Shown here in pieces: positions 22,995 through 32,619 of a DNA stretch of 64,000 nucleotides. The notes under the pieces were generated by a model that saw only the letters and a list, made by a program, of their open reading frames with translations, was not told the origin of the DNA and ran no database searches. Each line of letters begins with the position of its first letter. The stretch's first letter is position 1. Location: contig MU130079.1 in the NCBI GenBank assembly GCA_015039465.1, forward strand, positions 88,150 to 152,149, read 5' to 3'. A program made the translations under genes and the position numbers. This DNA comes from Phlegmacium glaucopus (lineage: Eukaryota > Basidiomycota > Agaricomycetes > Agaricales > Cortinariaceae).

Positions 22995-24543
22995 TTATAG
23001 GGGGGATTGTAAGTTTTCTGAGAAACCCTAAGGTCGGGTGTAAGTTCACTTGTAAAAGGTCCATTTGATAGTAATACGAATCCATACGGATAATACTATT
23101 CTTTGTTACTACGTTGTCTTGAAACGTAATGATTTCCAGTTCTTCGAATACAACATCCTACCCTGTGATATGTCCCGGGTGTCCCTGTTTTACATAATCT
23201 TTGTAATATAAATCTTGACCTTTTAGGTGGTTTTGGCCATGTTAACGGTGTAAATGGACTTTTACATTAAGGTTACTGGTTCTGTAGATTTTGTTATTTT
23301 ACGTCAGACGGGTTACTGACACTTTATTTATATGAGTCTGTCGTTCATTTATAAAATGGTTTAAAAAGATACTGTCTGATACGTAGGGTTCCGTTTTGAG
23401 TATGGGTATTACAACAATTAGAATCAGTAACATTTTTTAAAGTTAACCAGATATGTACAGATAGTGTTTCAAGTTCACGTCGTCCTTGAGAGTAATAACC
23501 CTCTAAATTAAGGTGGTTTTAAGGTGTTCCTAATAGACCTGTAAATGCAGTTCTTAAGTCTCTTAATTTGGAAGACTTACTATAGTGTTACTTTCAAATA
23601 CTCCCGGTATATTTATTTAGTATGAACCCTGGTAATGTATTGGGTTACTATATATTTATAGTTTGACTTACATTTTAATTTTTTCTCTGATTACTAAACG
23701 TGGTATCAAGCTTTACCCGACTTTCACTTTCAAAATAAATTTTTTTCCTTCTTCTACCATGTACCTTAGAGTTAGAAATATTTTTGGAATAAGTAAGACG
23801 TAGATTGTTCTTTTTATTGTTTAATTTAGTTTTTGAAGGTTAAAGTGTATGTGATCTATATCTATATTCAAATCTTTTTAGTTGTTTTTTTTACTCTAAT
23901 AGAGGTAATGAAGGATTGTTACATACATGAGTTAGTGGTAATCCGGAATGGAACCTGTCGGAACTGATATCAACACGTATACTAAGTAACGAATGTCACG
24001 AAGTGGTATATACCTTACTTCCAGTCAACTTTGTATTTCGTATGAAACTTTTACCTTGTGTTATAGATGTTGACGAGGTAAGTTTAAAAGAAAACAATAG
24101 AAGGTTAGTTACATGTAAACTTTGTTAGACACTATTTAATTCTTATTATAACTTAGCATGGATAGGAAATGTTATAGTTAAACCTTTTTTAATATGACTA
24201 TATCTACTTAATTAGTCTCTTTAATGGAGTTTCTTTAGTATACCTTGTAGTTTAAACGTTACAAATTTTACATTAAACTGTTAGTTATTTCTTATAAGTA
24301 TAAAAGTTCTAATGTGGTGACAACCAACCACAAGACGTCTGATACTTTTTAATGTCGTATGTAGTAGATAGGTTGTTATGAACTTAAAATTTTAATTGTT
24401 TTGTTTTGTTTTTTGATTGTTTTTTACGGGTTTTACAAAATCTAGGTTCTTTTTTCTTAAAGGTGAGATATTATGAGTTAATTAATTATTTGATGGAAGT
24501 GAAAACTATAAAAGAGATCGAGGAACCTAACTATAGTTATTAA
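22995..24543. other. String-reversed segment: helicase end plus USP-like domain
   Basis: Neither strand has an open frame here. Reading the simple complement left to right, without reversing, gives about 516 codons with one stop (at 23739-23741). The motifs are those expected at this point of a Helitron. Helicase end: FPGKLSLCLGMPIMIRNND, ATELCITKGQEAYVVGWD, MTDYASQGKTHTHNVV and SGHLRQEFREL. USP-like part: LDYSCAYDSLL (candidate catalytic Cys), two CxxC pairs (LQCLKC, KCPKC) and LPSLLIFSLAPW. The segment equals the reversed, uncomplemented + strand. The left edge is between about 22,985 and 23,005; the right edge is the N gap. This is most likely an assembly error. Confidence 0.9.
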
Positions 24544-25459
24544 NNNNNNNNNNNNNNNNNNNNNNNNNNNNNNNNNNNNNNNNNNNNNNNNNNNNNNNNN
24601 NNNNNNNNNNNNNNNNNNNNNNNNNNNNNNNNNNNNNNNNNNNNNNNNNNNNNNNNNNNNNNNNNNNNNNNNNNNNNNNNNNNNNNNNNNNNNNNNNNNN
24701 NNNNNNNNNNNNNNNNNNNNNNNNNNNNNNNNNNNNNNNNNNNNNNNNNNNNNNNNNNNNNNNNNNNNNNNNNNNNNNNNNNNNNNNNNNNNNNNNNNNN
24801 NNNNNNNNNNNNNNNNNNNNNNNNNNNNNNNNNNNNNNNNNNNNNNNNNNNNNNNNNNNNNNNNNNNNNNNNNNNNNNNNNNNNNNNNNNNNNNNNNNNN
24901 NNNNNNNNNNNNNNNNNNNNNNNNNNNNNNNNNNNNNNNNNNNNNNNNNNNNNNNNNNNNNNNNNNNNNNNNNNNNNNNNNNNNNNNNNNNNNNNNNNNN
25001 NNNNNNNNNNNNNNNNNNNNNNNNNNNNNNNNNNNNNNNNNNNNNNNNNNNNNNNNNNNNNNNNNNNNNNNNNNNNNNNNNNNNNNNNNNNNNNNNNNNN
25101 NNNNNNNNNNNNNNNNNNNNNNNNNNNNNNNNNNNNNNNNNNNNNNNNNNNNNNNNNNNNNNNNNNNNNNNNNNNNNNNNNNNNNNNNNNNNNNNNNNNN
25201 NNNNNNNNNNNNNNNNNNNNNNNNNNNNNNNNNNNNNNNNNNNNNNNNNNNNNNNNNNNNNNNNNNNNNNNNNNNNNNNNNNNNNNNNNNNNNNNNNNNN
25301 NNNNNNNNNNNNNNNNNNNNNNNNNNNNNNNNNNNNNNNNNNNNNNNNNNNNNNNNNNNNNNNNNNNNNNNNNNNNNNNNNNNNNNNNNNNNNNNNNNNN
25401 NNNNNNNNNNNNNNNNNNNNNNNNNNNNNNNNNNNNNNNNNNNNNNNNNNNNNNNNNNN
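24544..25459. other. Assembly gap (916 N)
   Basis: A run of N. By gene order it should contain the N-terminal half of the Helitron helicase, including the nucleotide-binding motifs. Confidence 0.99.
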
Positions 25460-26712
25460 TTTTCAAAGTTTTCAGTGTAGATATAGTTGATGTGTAGTTA
25501 ATTTTTTTCACAGTGGATAAATTTTCTCAATATTGTTTTACAATACTTTTCCACTGAGCTCCAGTTTTGTGGACAGCTGGATGAAATTCACAAACATTTT
25601 GTTGTGATTTTGTATCTCCTGTTTGATCCAGCCAGCCAGCTTGGTTCATCATCATTTCCATCTCAATCATTTGTTGGGTTTTTTTAATGGTAATAGGACC
25701 TAAAATATTTTGATCACCATAATCTTCTTCAAAATTGGAATTTATTCCAAAATTGTCATTATAGTTTGCAATTGTGGATGATGTTTTTTCTCCACCCTCT
25801 ATATTTGATTGTTTTTTTAGTATTGCATGATAGTCATCCCTTTCATGTAGACACTCATAATGTGAATTAAAGTTGTTCATAATTTTTTTATTTTCAATAT
25901 TAAATTCATATAATGCAAATGCTTCAGTCCAAGTTTGATCTATATTTTTTAGATCTTGACTACTCCTCCATGGCTTGAAAAGAGTTAACATTGTTGAACA
26001 ATAATATCCTAAGTCTCCTTTATCACGTCAAGGTAGTGAACCACCAATAAAATTCAAGATATAAGTGTTTGATTGTGAAGGAATACATTTTACTTTGTGA
26101 GTATTTCTCTGAGTGTGACCTGGTAAAAATTGTAGGTATGTTGGGTCTTTAGTTTTCTGTTTAGCATTTACTTTTACTGATAATTTCGTCCAATCATACA
26201 ATGATAACTTCTTATAAGCTTCAGGGCGGTATTTATAATCATCTATCTTGGATGAAACTATATAATCTTTGCCATTTTGTGATATTAGCAATTTCTCATC
26301 ATTTGGATCATCATCAATATGCATAATATTTTCATCATCATCATCATCATTGGAGTTTTTATATTCACCTGTATATTTAATTTCTTCATTTGAATCATGT
26401 TGTTGAATGTGTATATTTTCATCACTATATATTTTTCACCACCTCCAATAAACAACTTTTGATGATCAATATCCATTTCATTATCATTGTTAGGAAACAT
26501 ACAACTATTATCTTTAGATGCATCTATGGTATTTGTATTTTTTGCATGTTCATCAATATCCATCTTTTCCTCACTGTGTGATAATGGTTTAATTTTATCT
26601 TGAAACAAATTATCTATATTTTCTTCAACAACAATTGATGTATTGTTATTGGAATCAGAGTTTCTAATATGATGAACAAATGACTTCCACCAAAATGGAA
26701 TGAATTTATGTG
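25460..26712 (-). pseudogene. Helitron middle region, from the DHYT block to the pre-helicase block
   Basis: The minus strand resumes at 26712 with YTSHKFIPFWWKSFV, the direct continuation of the frame broken at 35108. An acidic linker with MDIDEHAK and EMDIDHQ repeats follows, then YKYRPEAYKKLSLYDWTKL and FLPGHTQRNTHKVKC. After a stop near 26030 it continues with MLTLFKPWRSSQDLK, NSHYECLHERDD and a segment before the gap (MKKINYTSTISTLKTLK). The blocks PGH...TH and TLFKPWR correspond to the pre-helicase blocks in the fragment at 17158. A frameshift near 26330 and the stop make it a pseudogene. Confidence 0.7.
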
Positions 26713-27189
26713 AGGTATAATGGTGGGCAATGCCTATTACAGATTTGGCAGTGTTACGTCACATCACATTGCCAAATGCATGACAAAGTGTGAAACACTT
26801 GAAACATAGCTTGCTCACTCAGTTCTGCATCATCCTGGATGATTTATTTTGTATGATAAATGTATTATAGCATCATAGGAATATATAGTGAATGAATTTT
26901 AATCATAAAAATGGTAATGAAGTGGTTTTTTGAGGTGGCTGTGCTTTCTTTATCTGTGACAATCAAAGAAATTTGATTGCGGTCTATGTTAGGTACAGGC
27001 CATCTCTAGTTAGTTTTCCGTTTAAGTCTATTGGCCACTATAGGCCACTTTTCCTTCTTTCTAAATGTTTTCCCTTGCTTCATCCATTGTCGTGTTTTAG
27101 TATATATAGCGGACATGATTCCTGAAATTTTCCTTGTGTTCTCAATTTTTATCTCACACATAGCTCGTTAGGCTCCTGCCTCAAGCTCT

Positions 27190-28324
27190 ATATCTTTTCA
27201 CAGGCACCATTCCACATCCTGACCTACGTCGTGGACCTGGTGGTCGTTTTCTTAGTCGAGCCCTTAGCATTGATCCCCACTTTGATCCAGTGGCACCCGT
27301 TTCAGCTCCTATTCCCATTGAGAATTCCCAAGTACCATTATTCCCTGCAACAATTTTGCCTTCCGAGCCTGATATTTCATCTGTCCCTCTTTCCGTCATG
27401 TCCGACCCTGTTAACTCCCAGGCCCCCGAGCCTGCGACCTCCTCTATGGTTACTAGCCTCCCGGAATTTGGGGCTCCATCGGTAACCTCTGTAAATTTCT
27501 CCTTGGAGGCTTTCACATTGTTACTTCAGCGCTTAGGGTCCCCACCCACTCAGCCGAATGGGGCCATCCCAGTCACTCCCCCTACACTGTCTCTCAACCC
27601 CCCCCCTTTTCATTCCTCTGCATCTTCAGTAATCCCTATTGGTGAGTCTCTATATGACTTGTTTCCTCTTGTCGAGACAGGTACCATTCTGGAGATCACA
27701 AAGCACACTTTCAAACCCCTCGATCTTTTTAAGCTCGACCCAACATTACATGACAAAAACATGGACTTAAAGACGACTCTGGATCTTGAAAATGGCTCCA
27801 TTACAGCTAAAGCAAAGTCTGGTTCCCTCCGAGATTACCCTCAATTCACTTCCCTCCTCGAGCCCCTGATGGTGTATTTTAATATACTTTCCGCTTATGC
27901 TGCATCATCCGGTAATGTCGATGCTACATACGCCATTGCCCAGGGAACCTGCCTCTATGTGCAACACTTATCAACGCTAAACTGCTCCTACACTTGGCAT
28001 GCTGTCCTTCAGTACCATAAGGCCTTTTTCCTTCTCCGTTGCCGTGAAATGGCAAGAGGAGATTATTCCGGTTGGACGCGTTCAGATGGACAACTGATGA
28101 ACACCCATTTATACCATCAAATCTGTTCCTCTTCCTCTGGCTCTGTACGGACCAGTACTCGCCCGGCCCCTGCTTCGAAACAACTGCCAATTTCCCAGCA
28201 AACATGTTATTCCTTCAATAAGGGGTCATGCCCGAGTTCACCCTGCCCATCTGGTTGGATTCACAAATGCCAGAAATGCGATGATCCCAACCATGGTGCT
28301 CATGCCTGCACCAAATCCACTTAG
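27190..28324 (+). CDS. DIRS-like element, gag-like protein with Cys/His C-terminus
   Basis: The open frame runs from about 27200 (IPHPDLRRGPGGRFLSRAL) to a stop at 28324; the first ATG is not obvious and a CACAG 3' splice-like site lies just upstream. The N-terminal part is Pro/Ser-rich. The middle is a compact domain (KHTFKPLDLFKLDP, DYPQFTSLLEPLMVYFNIL, HAVLQYHKAFFLLRC). The C-terminus has a cysteine cluster (CYSFNKGSC...CPSGWIHKCQKC...HGAHAC). This is the layout of gag-like proteins next to tyrosine-recombinase retroelements, with the cluster probably binding nucleic acid. A TATA-like TAGTATATATAGC at about 27098 could be its promoter. Confidence 0.65.
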
Positions 28325-28336
28325 GTCTTTGGCAGA

Positions 28337-29536
28337 GTGAAACAGGTGTCCAGGTCCTCCACCTTTCACTCACGCCACCTAGATGAGCCTGCAATTTCTT
28401 TCCCTGGTCTACCCCAAAATTCCCTGTCCTTACCACACTCCGAACTTTTCCCCCCTTTTTCAATACCTCCTTCACAACCTAATACAGACCCTCGTTGCAA
28501 TCTGCCAGTCCTACATTCTCCAATTCCGCCCCGCGTTTTCACCCCCCTCATTTATAATGCCTGGGATTTCTATCTTTCTGACTATCCTGATAAAATTTTT
28601 GTATCAACTTTACTTCACATAATTCAATTTGGTGCATGCATTGGTTTTGAAGGACTGGAGGTCGTTCACCCTTGCAAGAACTTGAAGTCTGCTCTTGAAA
28701 ATTGCGAATTTATTGACTTGTCCATCAAGTCATTATTGTCGGATGGTCATATTCGGGGTCCATTTTTGACTCCTCCACTCCCTTCTTTACGATGCTCCCC
28801 GTTGGGTGTGGCTACTCGTAAATGTTCCTCCAAACTATGGGTGATCAATCACCTTTCCTGGCCAGAAGGGTCCTCTGTCAATGATGGCATCGCGGATTCC
28901 GAGGCTCTCATTTCTTATGACATGTTTGAACGAGCTATTGACGATCTCATAGCATCGGGGCCTGGTTCCCTGATGGCCAAACTGGATCTTAAAGATGCTT
29001 TTCATCACATCCCTATTAGGGAAGCGGATTGGCATCACATGGGGATCTCCTGGGAGGGAAAGCTCTATTTTTGTATTGTTCTAACTTTTGGGTTGCATTC
29101 GGCACCGTATATTTTTAATCTCTTTGCTGAGGCACTGCATTGGATAATACAGCGCCATATACCTGCCTGCCTTCGTCACTATCTTGACAATTTCTTATTA
29201 CTTTTCCACCCCTCTGATTCCTTATGCTATGGGACAGCTGCTGTGGAATGGGTTAAGGCTTTAGGTTGCAACCTTGGTCTGCAGTTTCAGGACTCCAAGA
29301 CGGTGTGGCCTGCAACCTGTGTCGAGTTTCTTGGCCTAGAATTGGATTCGGTAATGATGGAAGCTTGCCTTCCTGCCGATAAACTTTCTTACCTCAAGAA
29401 CCTCCTCTTTGTATGGTCTCGTAAACGGACAGCGGTTCTCTGGGAGGTGCAGGAACTAGTAGGTTTCTTGCAGTTTACCTCTCAGGTCATCCCCCGGTCT
29501 CGTTCCTTTTTCGCCGCCTCATTGATTTCTCAATGA
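28337..29536 (+). CDS. DIRS-like element, reverse transcriptase
   Basis: This is a 399-codon frame. It has SPLGVATRKCSSKLWVINHL, KLDLKDAFHHIPIREADWH (motif A), LTFGLHSAPYIFNLFAEAL (motif B) and HYLDNFLLLF (motif C). It then shows CVEFLGLELDS and a thumb region, ending near RSFFAASLISQ. The sequence style (LDLKDAFHHIPI, FGLHSAPYIFN) is that of the DIRS group. Motif C is YLDN (29180-29191) instead of YLDD, so the second catalytic Asp is lost and the enzyme is probably dead. It begins 12 bp after the gag stop in another frame. Confidence 0.85.
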   Translation: MKQVSRSSTFHSRHLDEPAISFPGLPQNSLSLPHSELFPPFSIPPSQPNTDPRCNLPVLHSPIPPRVFTPLIYNAWDFYLSDYPDKIFVSTLLHIIQFGACIGFEGLEVVHPCKNLKSALENCEFIDLSIKSLLSDGHIRGPFLTPPLPSLRCSPLGVATRKCSSKLWVINHLSWPEGSSVNDGIADSEALISYDMFERAIDDLIASGPGSLMAKLDLKDAFHHIPIREADWHHMGISWEGKLYFCIVLTFGLHSAPYIFNLFAEALHWIIQRHIPACLRHYLDNFLLLFHPSDSLCYGTAAVEWVKALGCNLGLQFQDSKTVWPATCVEFLGLELDSVMMEACLPADKLSYLKNLLFVWSRKRTAVLWEVQELVGFLQFTSQVIPRSRSFFAASLISQ

Positions 29537-30008
29537 AATTCAAATCTCCTTTCTCCCGTCTCTATATTCCATCCAGTGCCCATTACGATATCAACTGGTG
29601 GCAGCATTTCTGCAGCCCATGGAACGGGATTCGTCTTTTATGTTCTTCCGGACCATCATTTGATTTGTATACTGATGCCAGTGGCCGCAAGGGGCTGGGT
29701 GGAATTTTTAATTCCTTCTGGTTCTCTTCTTGGACCCCTCGCCGTTTTCAGGACTGGGACATCCAATTTAAGGAGATTTATGCAATTCTCCAAGCTATTC
29801 TCCGCTGGGGCGACCTTTGGCATGGACACCACATCAACATTCACTGTGACAATTAGGATGTGGTCGCCTGGTTGAATTCAGGAACCTGCCGTTCATCTCA
29901 TTCAATGCCAATCGTGCGCTTGATCTCCATGATGGCTGCCTGTCTCCAATTTTCCTTTTCTTGTGTTTGGATCCCATCTAAAGTGAACGTGCTCGCTGAC
30001 ACTGCTTC
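29533..30008 (+). pseudogene. DIRS-like element, RNase H domain
   Basis: It overlaps the reverse-transcriptase stop by a few bases. It reads INWWQHFCSPWNGIRLL, then FDLYTDASGRKGLGGIF (first Asp), FKEIYAILQAILRWG (Glu) and INIHCDN (Asp). A TAG stop at 29854-29856 falls right after CDN, where a Gln or similar codon is expected. The frame continues DVVAWLNSGTCRSSHSM, FSCVWIPSKVNVLADTASC and APWLL. No methylase domain was seen, so the order is RT, RNase H, recombinase. Confidence 0.75.
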
Positions 30009-30360
30009 TTGTTTTCAGTACAATCACCTCTTCCAGCTGGCCCCATGGTTGCTCAAGGCCTCCTTGCCTCCGAAATCCCACCTTACTGGTATGAGGCGCA
30101 CTCTCACCTCTCTCGACGGGTCGGCTTCTACTTATGGCATGGCCTCGCATCCAGCACTCGGAAAACATATTCTTCTGGTCAGCGCTCCTACATCAACTTC
30201 ATATGGGTTCGCCCCTCCCTCCTCATCCAGCCAGGCCAGTTCCTCCCAGCCACCCCTCAAGGAATACTCGAATGGGTCGCTTTCCTCGGCGACTGCAGGA
30301 TTATGCCCAAAACCATTAAATCCTACATCTCCAGCGTTCGTTCCTTACATGTCAATGCGG

Positions 30361-31681
30361 TGATGTACCTGCGGTGGGATCAGACCGCAAGTAGTATCGT
30401 AGTTCGGAGGGGTTAGTGTAGATTTCCTCGATAGAATTAAAGAGAAGTTCGCGGTATTGAAATACACTAGACGAGTAGACCGCGAAGATAGCGAAGTTTG
30501 CGAACGATAACGCAGTACACGAAGTAGCTTACACTGCTGGCACTGGGTGGTGTTTCCCTTAGAAAAACTTATTTTTAGAAATGTTTTGTCATTTCCAAAT
30601 AATTTCTCTCATGAAAACACAAAAAGTATTTCTGAAGGAAAAATTCTAAAAATACATCATGTGTTTCTCATGTGTTTCCCAAAGATAAATCTTATGTTTT
30701 TTAAAGGTTTTCCTTTCAGAAACAGTGGGGAAATACCTATTTCACCAATCACTAAGTGGAATAGGTGTTTCCCTGCTGTTTCTGAAAGGAAAACCTTTAA
30801 AAAACATAAAATTTATCTTTGGCAAACACACGAGAAACACCTGATGTATTTTTAGAATTTTTCCTTCAGAAATACTTTTTGTGTTTTCATGAGAAAAATT
30901 ATTTGGAAATGACAAAACATTTCTAAAAATAAGTTTTTCTAAGGGAAACACCACCCAGTGCCAGCAGTGTTAAAGGATGAGACTATTGACTTAGAACGTT
31001 GCTGCAAAGTTTATGGGATCAAAATTCTGGCCATCTCCTGTTCACTTTTTCTCCTACTTGCTACAGGTACTTAATACAAGGGCAACAAGCTAGCCAGGTG
31101 CGGATATGCAAAACAGTAATGTAAAAATTGAGCTAATGCGAAGTCACATGGGCCCAGTACTTTGGTAACAAAGAAATAGGGGATAGAATAACAATAGAAG
31201 TGATGAGTAAGGAGGTCAGTTGAATGACCTCCTGTTTCGAAGGAGATGATAAAATAATAATATATATAGAAAGTTAAAAGAAAGTAAGTTGAAAACAGCA
31301 CAGACCATGATCAAACCAGTGAAAGGGATGTGTATGAGAGCCGTGAAAGACCGTGAGATTAAAGAGAAGCTGTGTGAAGATGTGGTTGTGAAGGAAAGAA
31401 ATGGTTAAGTCCAGTATTGATTAGAGAAAGCTGAAGATACGTCGAAGTATGAAGTGTGAAGAGAACCAAGGGTGCATTGGATAGTTATGAAGGTCGTAGG
31501 AGTGATGTGCGAAGGTTATGCAGGGACTATATCATGTTGTGTGATGTGCAAAGGATGTGCGACAACCGCAAATGAGAGTGCGAGTGAAGTTGGTATCCGC
31601 GAGGCATCCGCGTATACTACGAAGTTGTTAAATCGCAAAAATAACCAGTTTACGAACCTAGAGGCTATATGGATCCTATCA
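30361..31681 (+). mobile_element. LTR-like element S1 inside the recombinase gene
   Basis: It begins TGATGTACCTGCGGTGGG and ends GGATCCTATCA, with a perfect 4-bp target duplication GCGG (30357-30360, 31682-31685). It is 880 bp long without the 438-bp MITE at 30532-30969 and its 3-bp duplication, against 881 bp for the copy at 9136-10016. TG...CA ends and no genes suggest a solo LTR of an otherwise unseen retrotransposon. Confidence 0.8.
30532..30969. mobile_element. Fully palindromic MITE (438 bp)
   Basis: The left arm starts CACTGCTGGCACTGGGTGGT and the right arm is its near-perfect reverse complement, ending CCAGCAGTG. The arms meet around 30745, so almost the whole element is one hairpin of about 205-bp arms. 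The target duplication is TTA (30529-30531, 30970-30972), and the uninterrupted site exists in the S1 copy at 9136-10016. TTA duplications fit PIF/Harbinger; CACTG ends would also fit CACTA-type elements. Frames on both strands code for the same peptide because of the symmetry and are not genes. Confidence 0.93.
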
Positions 31682-32619
31682 GCGGGCCTCCCTTTTGACC
31701 CATGCGAATCCCCCACAATCCAGCGAGTCATCAGAGGTATCAAATGTTACTATGGCGAGTGGCAGCGTAACCCAAAATTGCCTATCACCATCAACATCTT
31801 CCAAAAGCTTGCAGCTGTCCCAGGAGACCTCACAACAATCAGTGATGCCAATTTTAATGCATTTATAAAACTGGCCTGGGCAGGTTTTCTTCGCTGTGGC
31901 AAATTCACCCTTCCTAGTGGGGAAAAATTTGACCCCACAAGGCATCTTACTCGCTCTTCCATCAAATTTCTTCCTGGAATCATGGCTCCTACCCACATCC
32001 GCCTTGTTCTTCCTGCTTCTAAGACAGATCCATTTCGCAAGGGAGTCTCTATCCTCATTGCCCATGCCCCTGCGACCGCGGATTCTACATGTGCTGTCTC
32101 TGCCCTCCAGTACCTTTTCCAGTTGTCCCCACAACCCCTTTCATCACCTCTCTTTACAGACAGCGCAGGCGAACCCCTGTCTCAAAATTTTTTCATATTG
32201 CTTCTCAAATCTCGACTTGCAAAAATTGGTTTAGATTCATTGCTATATTCTGGTCACAGTTTCCGGCGAGGTGCGGCCTCCTCAGCTGCTGCTGTTGGCT
32301 ACTCCAACTATGAGATCCAGCTTTTAGGCCGCTGGCGTAGCGACGCCTATAAACTATACATTGATGTTCCCCCTGAACGCATCCTTCACCTCTCCTCTCA
32401 TCTCCATTTGGCCCTCGCACTAGTTCAGCCTCCTGAGCCTCTGTCTCTTCCCTTCACTAGTCTGTTGGCTTGAGCTCAACCCCTTTCCCATCTCACAACC
32501 AACAAATCTATTCTTTGATCCCAATAGTCACCGCACGATTAGTAAGATATATCCCTTTCCATTATTTCGGTTTTTCTTTTTCCATTTCTTCTCTTCCACC
32601 AAACCAAAACATAGATGAT

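Larger units (their letters stand above)
30009..32473 (+). pseudogene. DIRS-like element, tyrosine recombinase split by an LTR-like insertion
   Basis: The N-terminal part (about 30100-30360) reads SSTRKTYSSGQRSYINF and MPKTIKSYISSVRSLHVNA. The frame resumes after the insertion at 31682: GLPFDPCESPTIQRVIRG, LAWAGFLRCGKFTLP (first catalytic Arg region), SKTDPFRKG, LYSGHSFRRGAASS (HxxR) and IQLLGRWRSDAYKLYID (final Tyr). Removing 30361-31681 and one copy of GCGG restores the frame. The enzyme would integrate the circular cDNA of DIRS-type elements. Apart from the insertion the C-terminal domain is uninterrupted. Confidence 0.85.

Noticed and set aside
22995..23085. Extension of the minus-strand Helitron frame upstream to MDSYYYQMDLL
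   Set aside because: The same bases read as a plain complement give conserved helicase sequence (FPGKLSLCLGMPIMIRNND), so this part belongs to the reversed segment and the minus reading is accidental.
30547..30954. Two convergent protein genes with identical N-termini
   Set aside because: Both frames start MVFPLEKLIFRNVLSF because the DNA is a palindrome. They are a consequence of the MITE arms.
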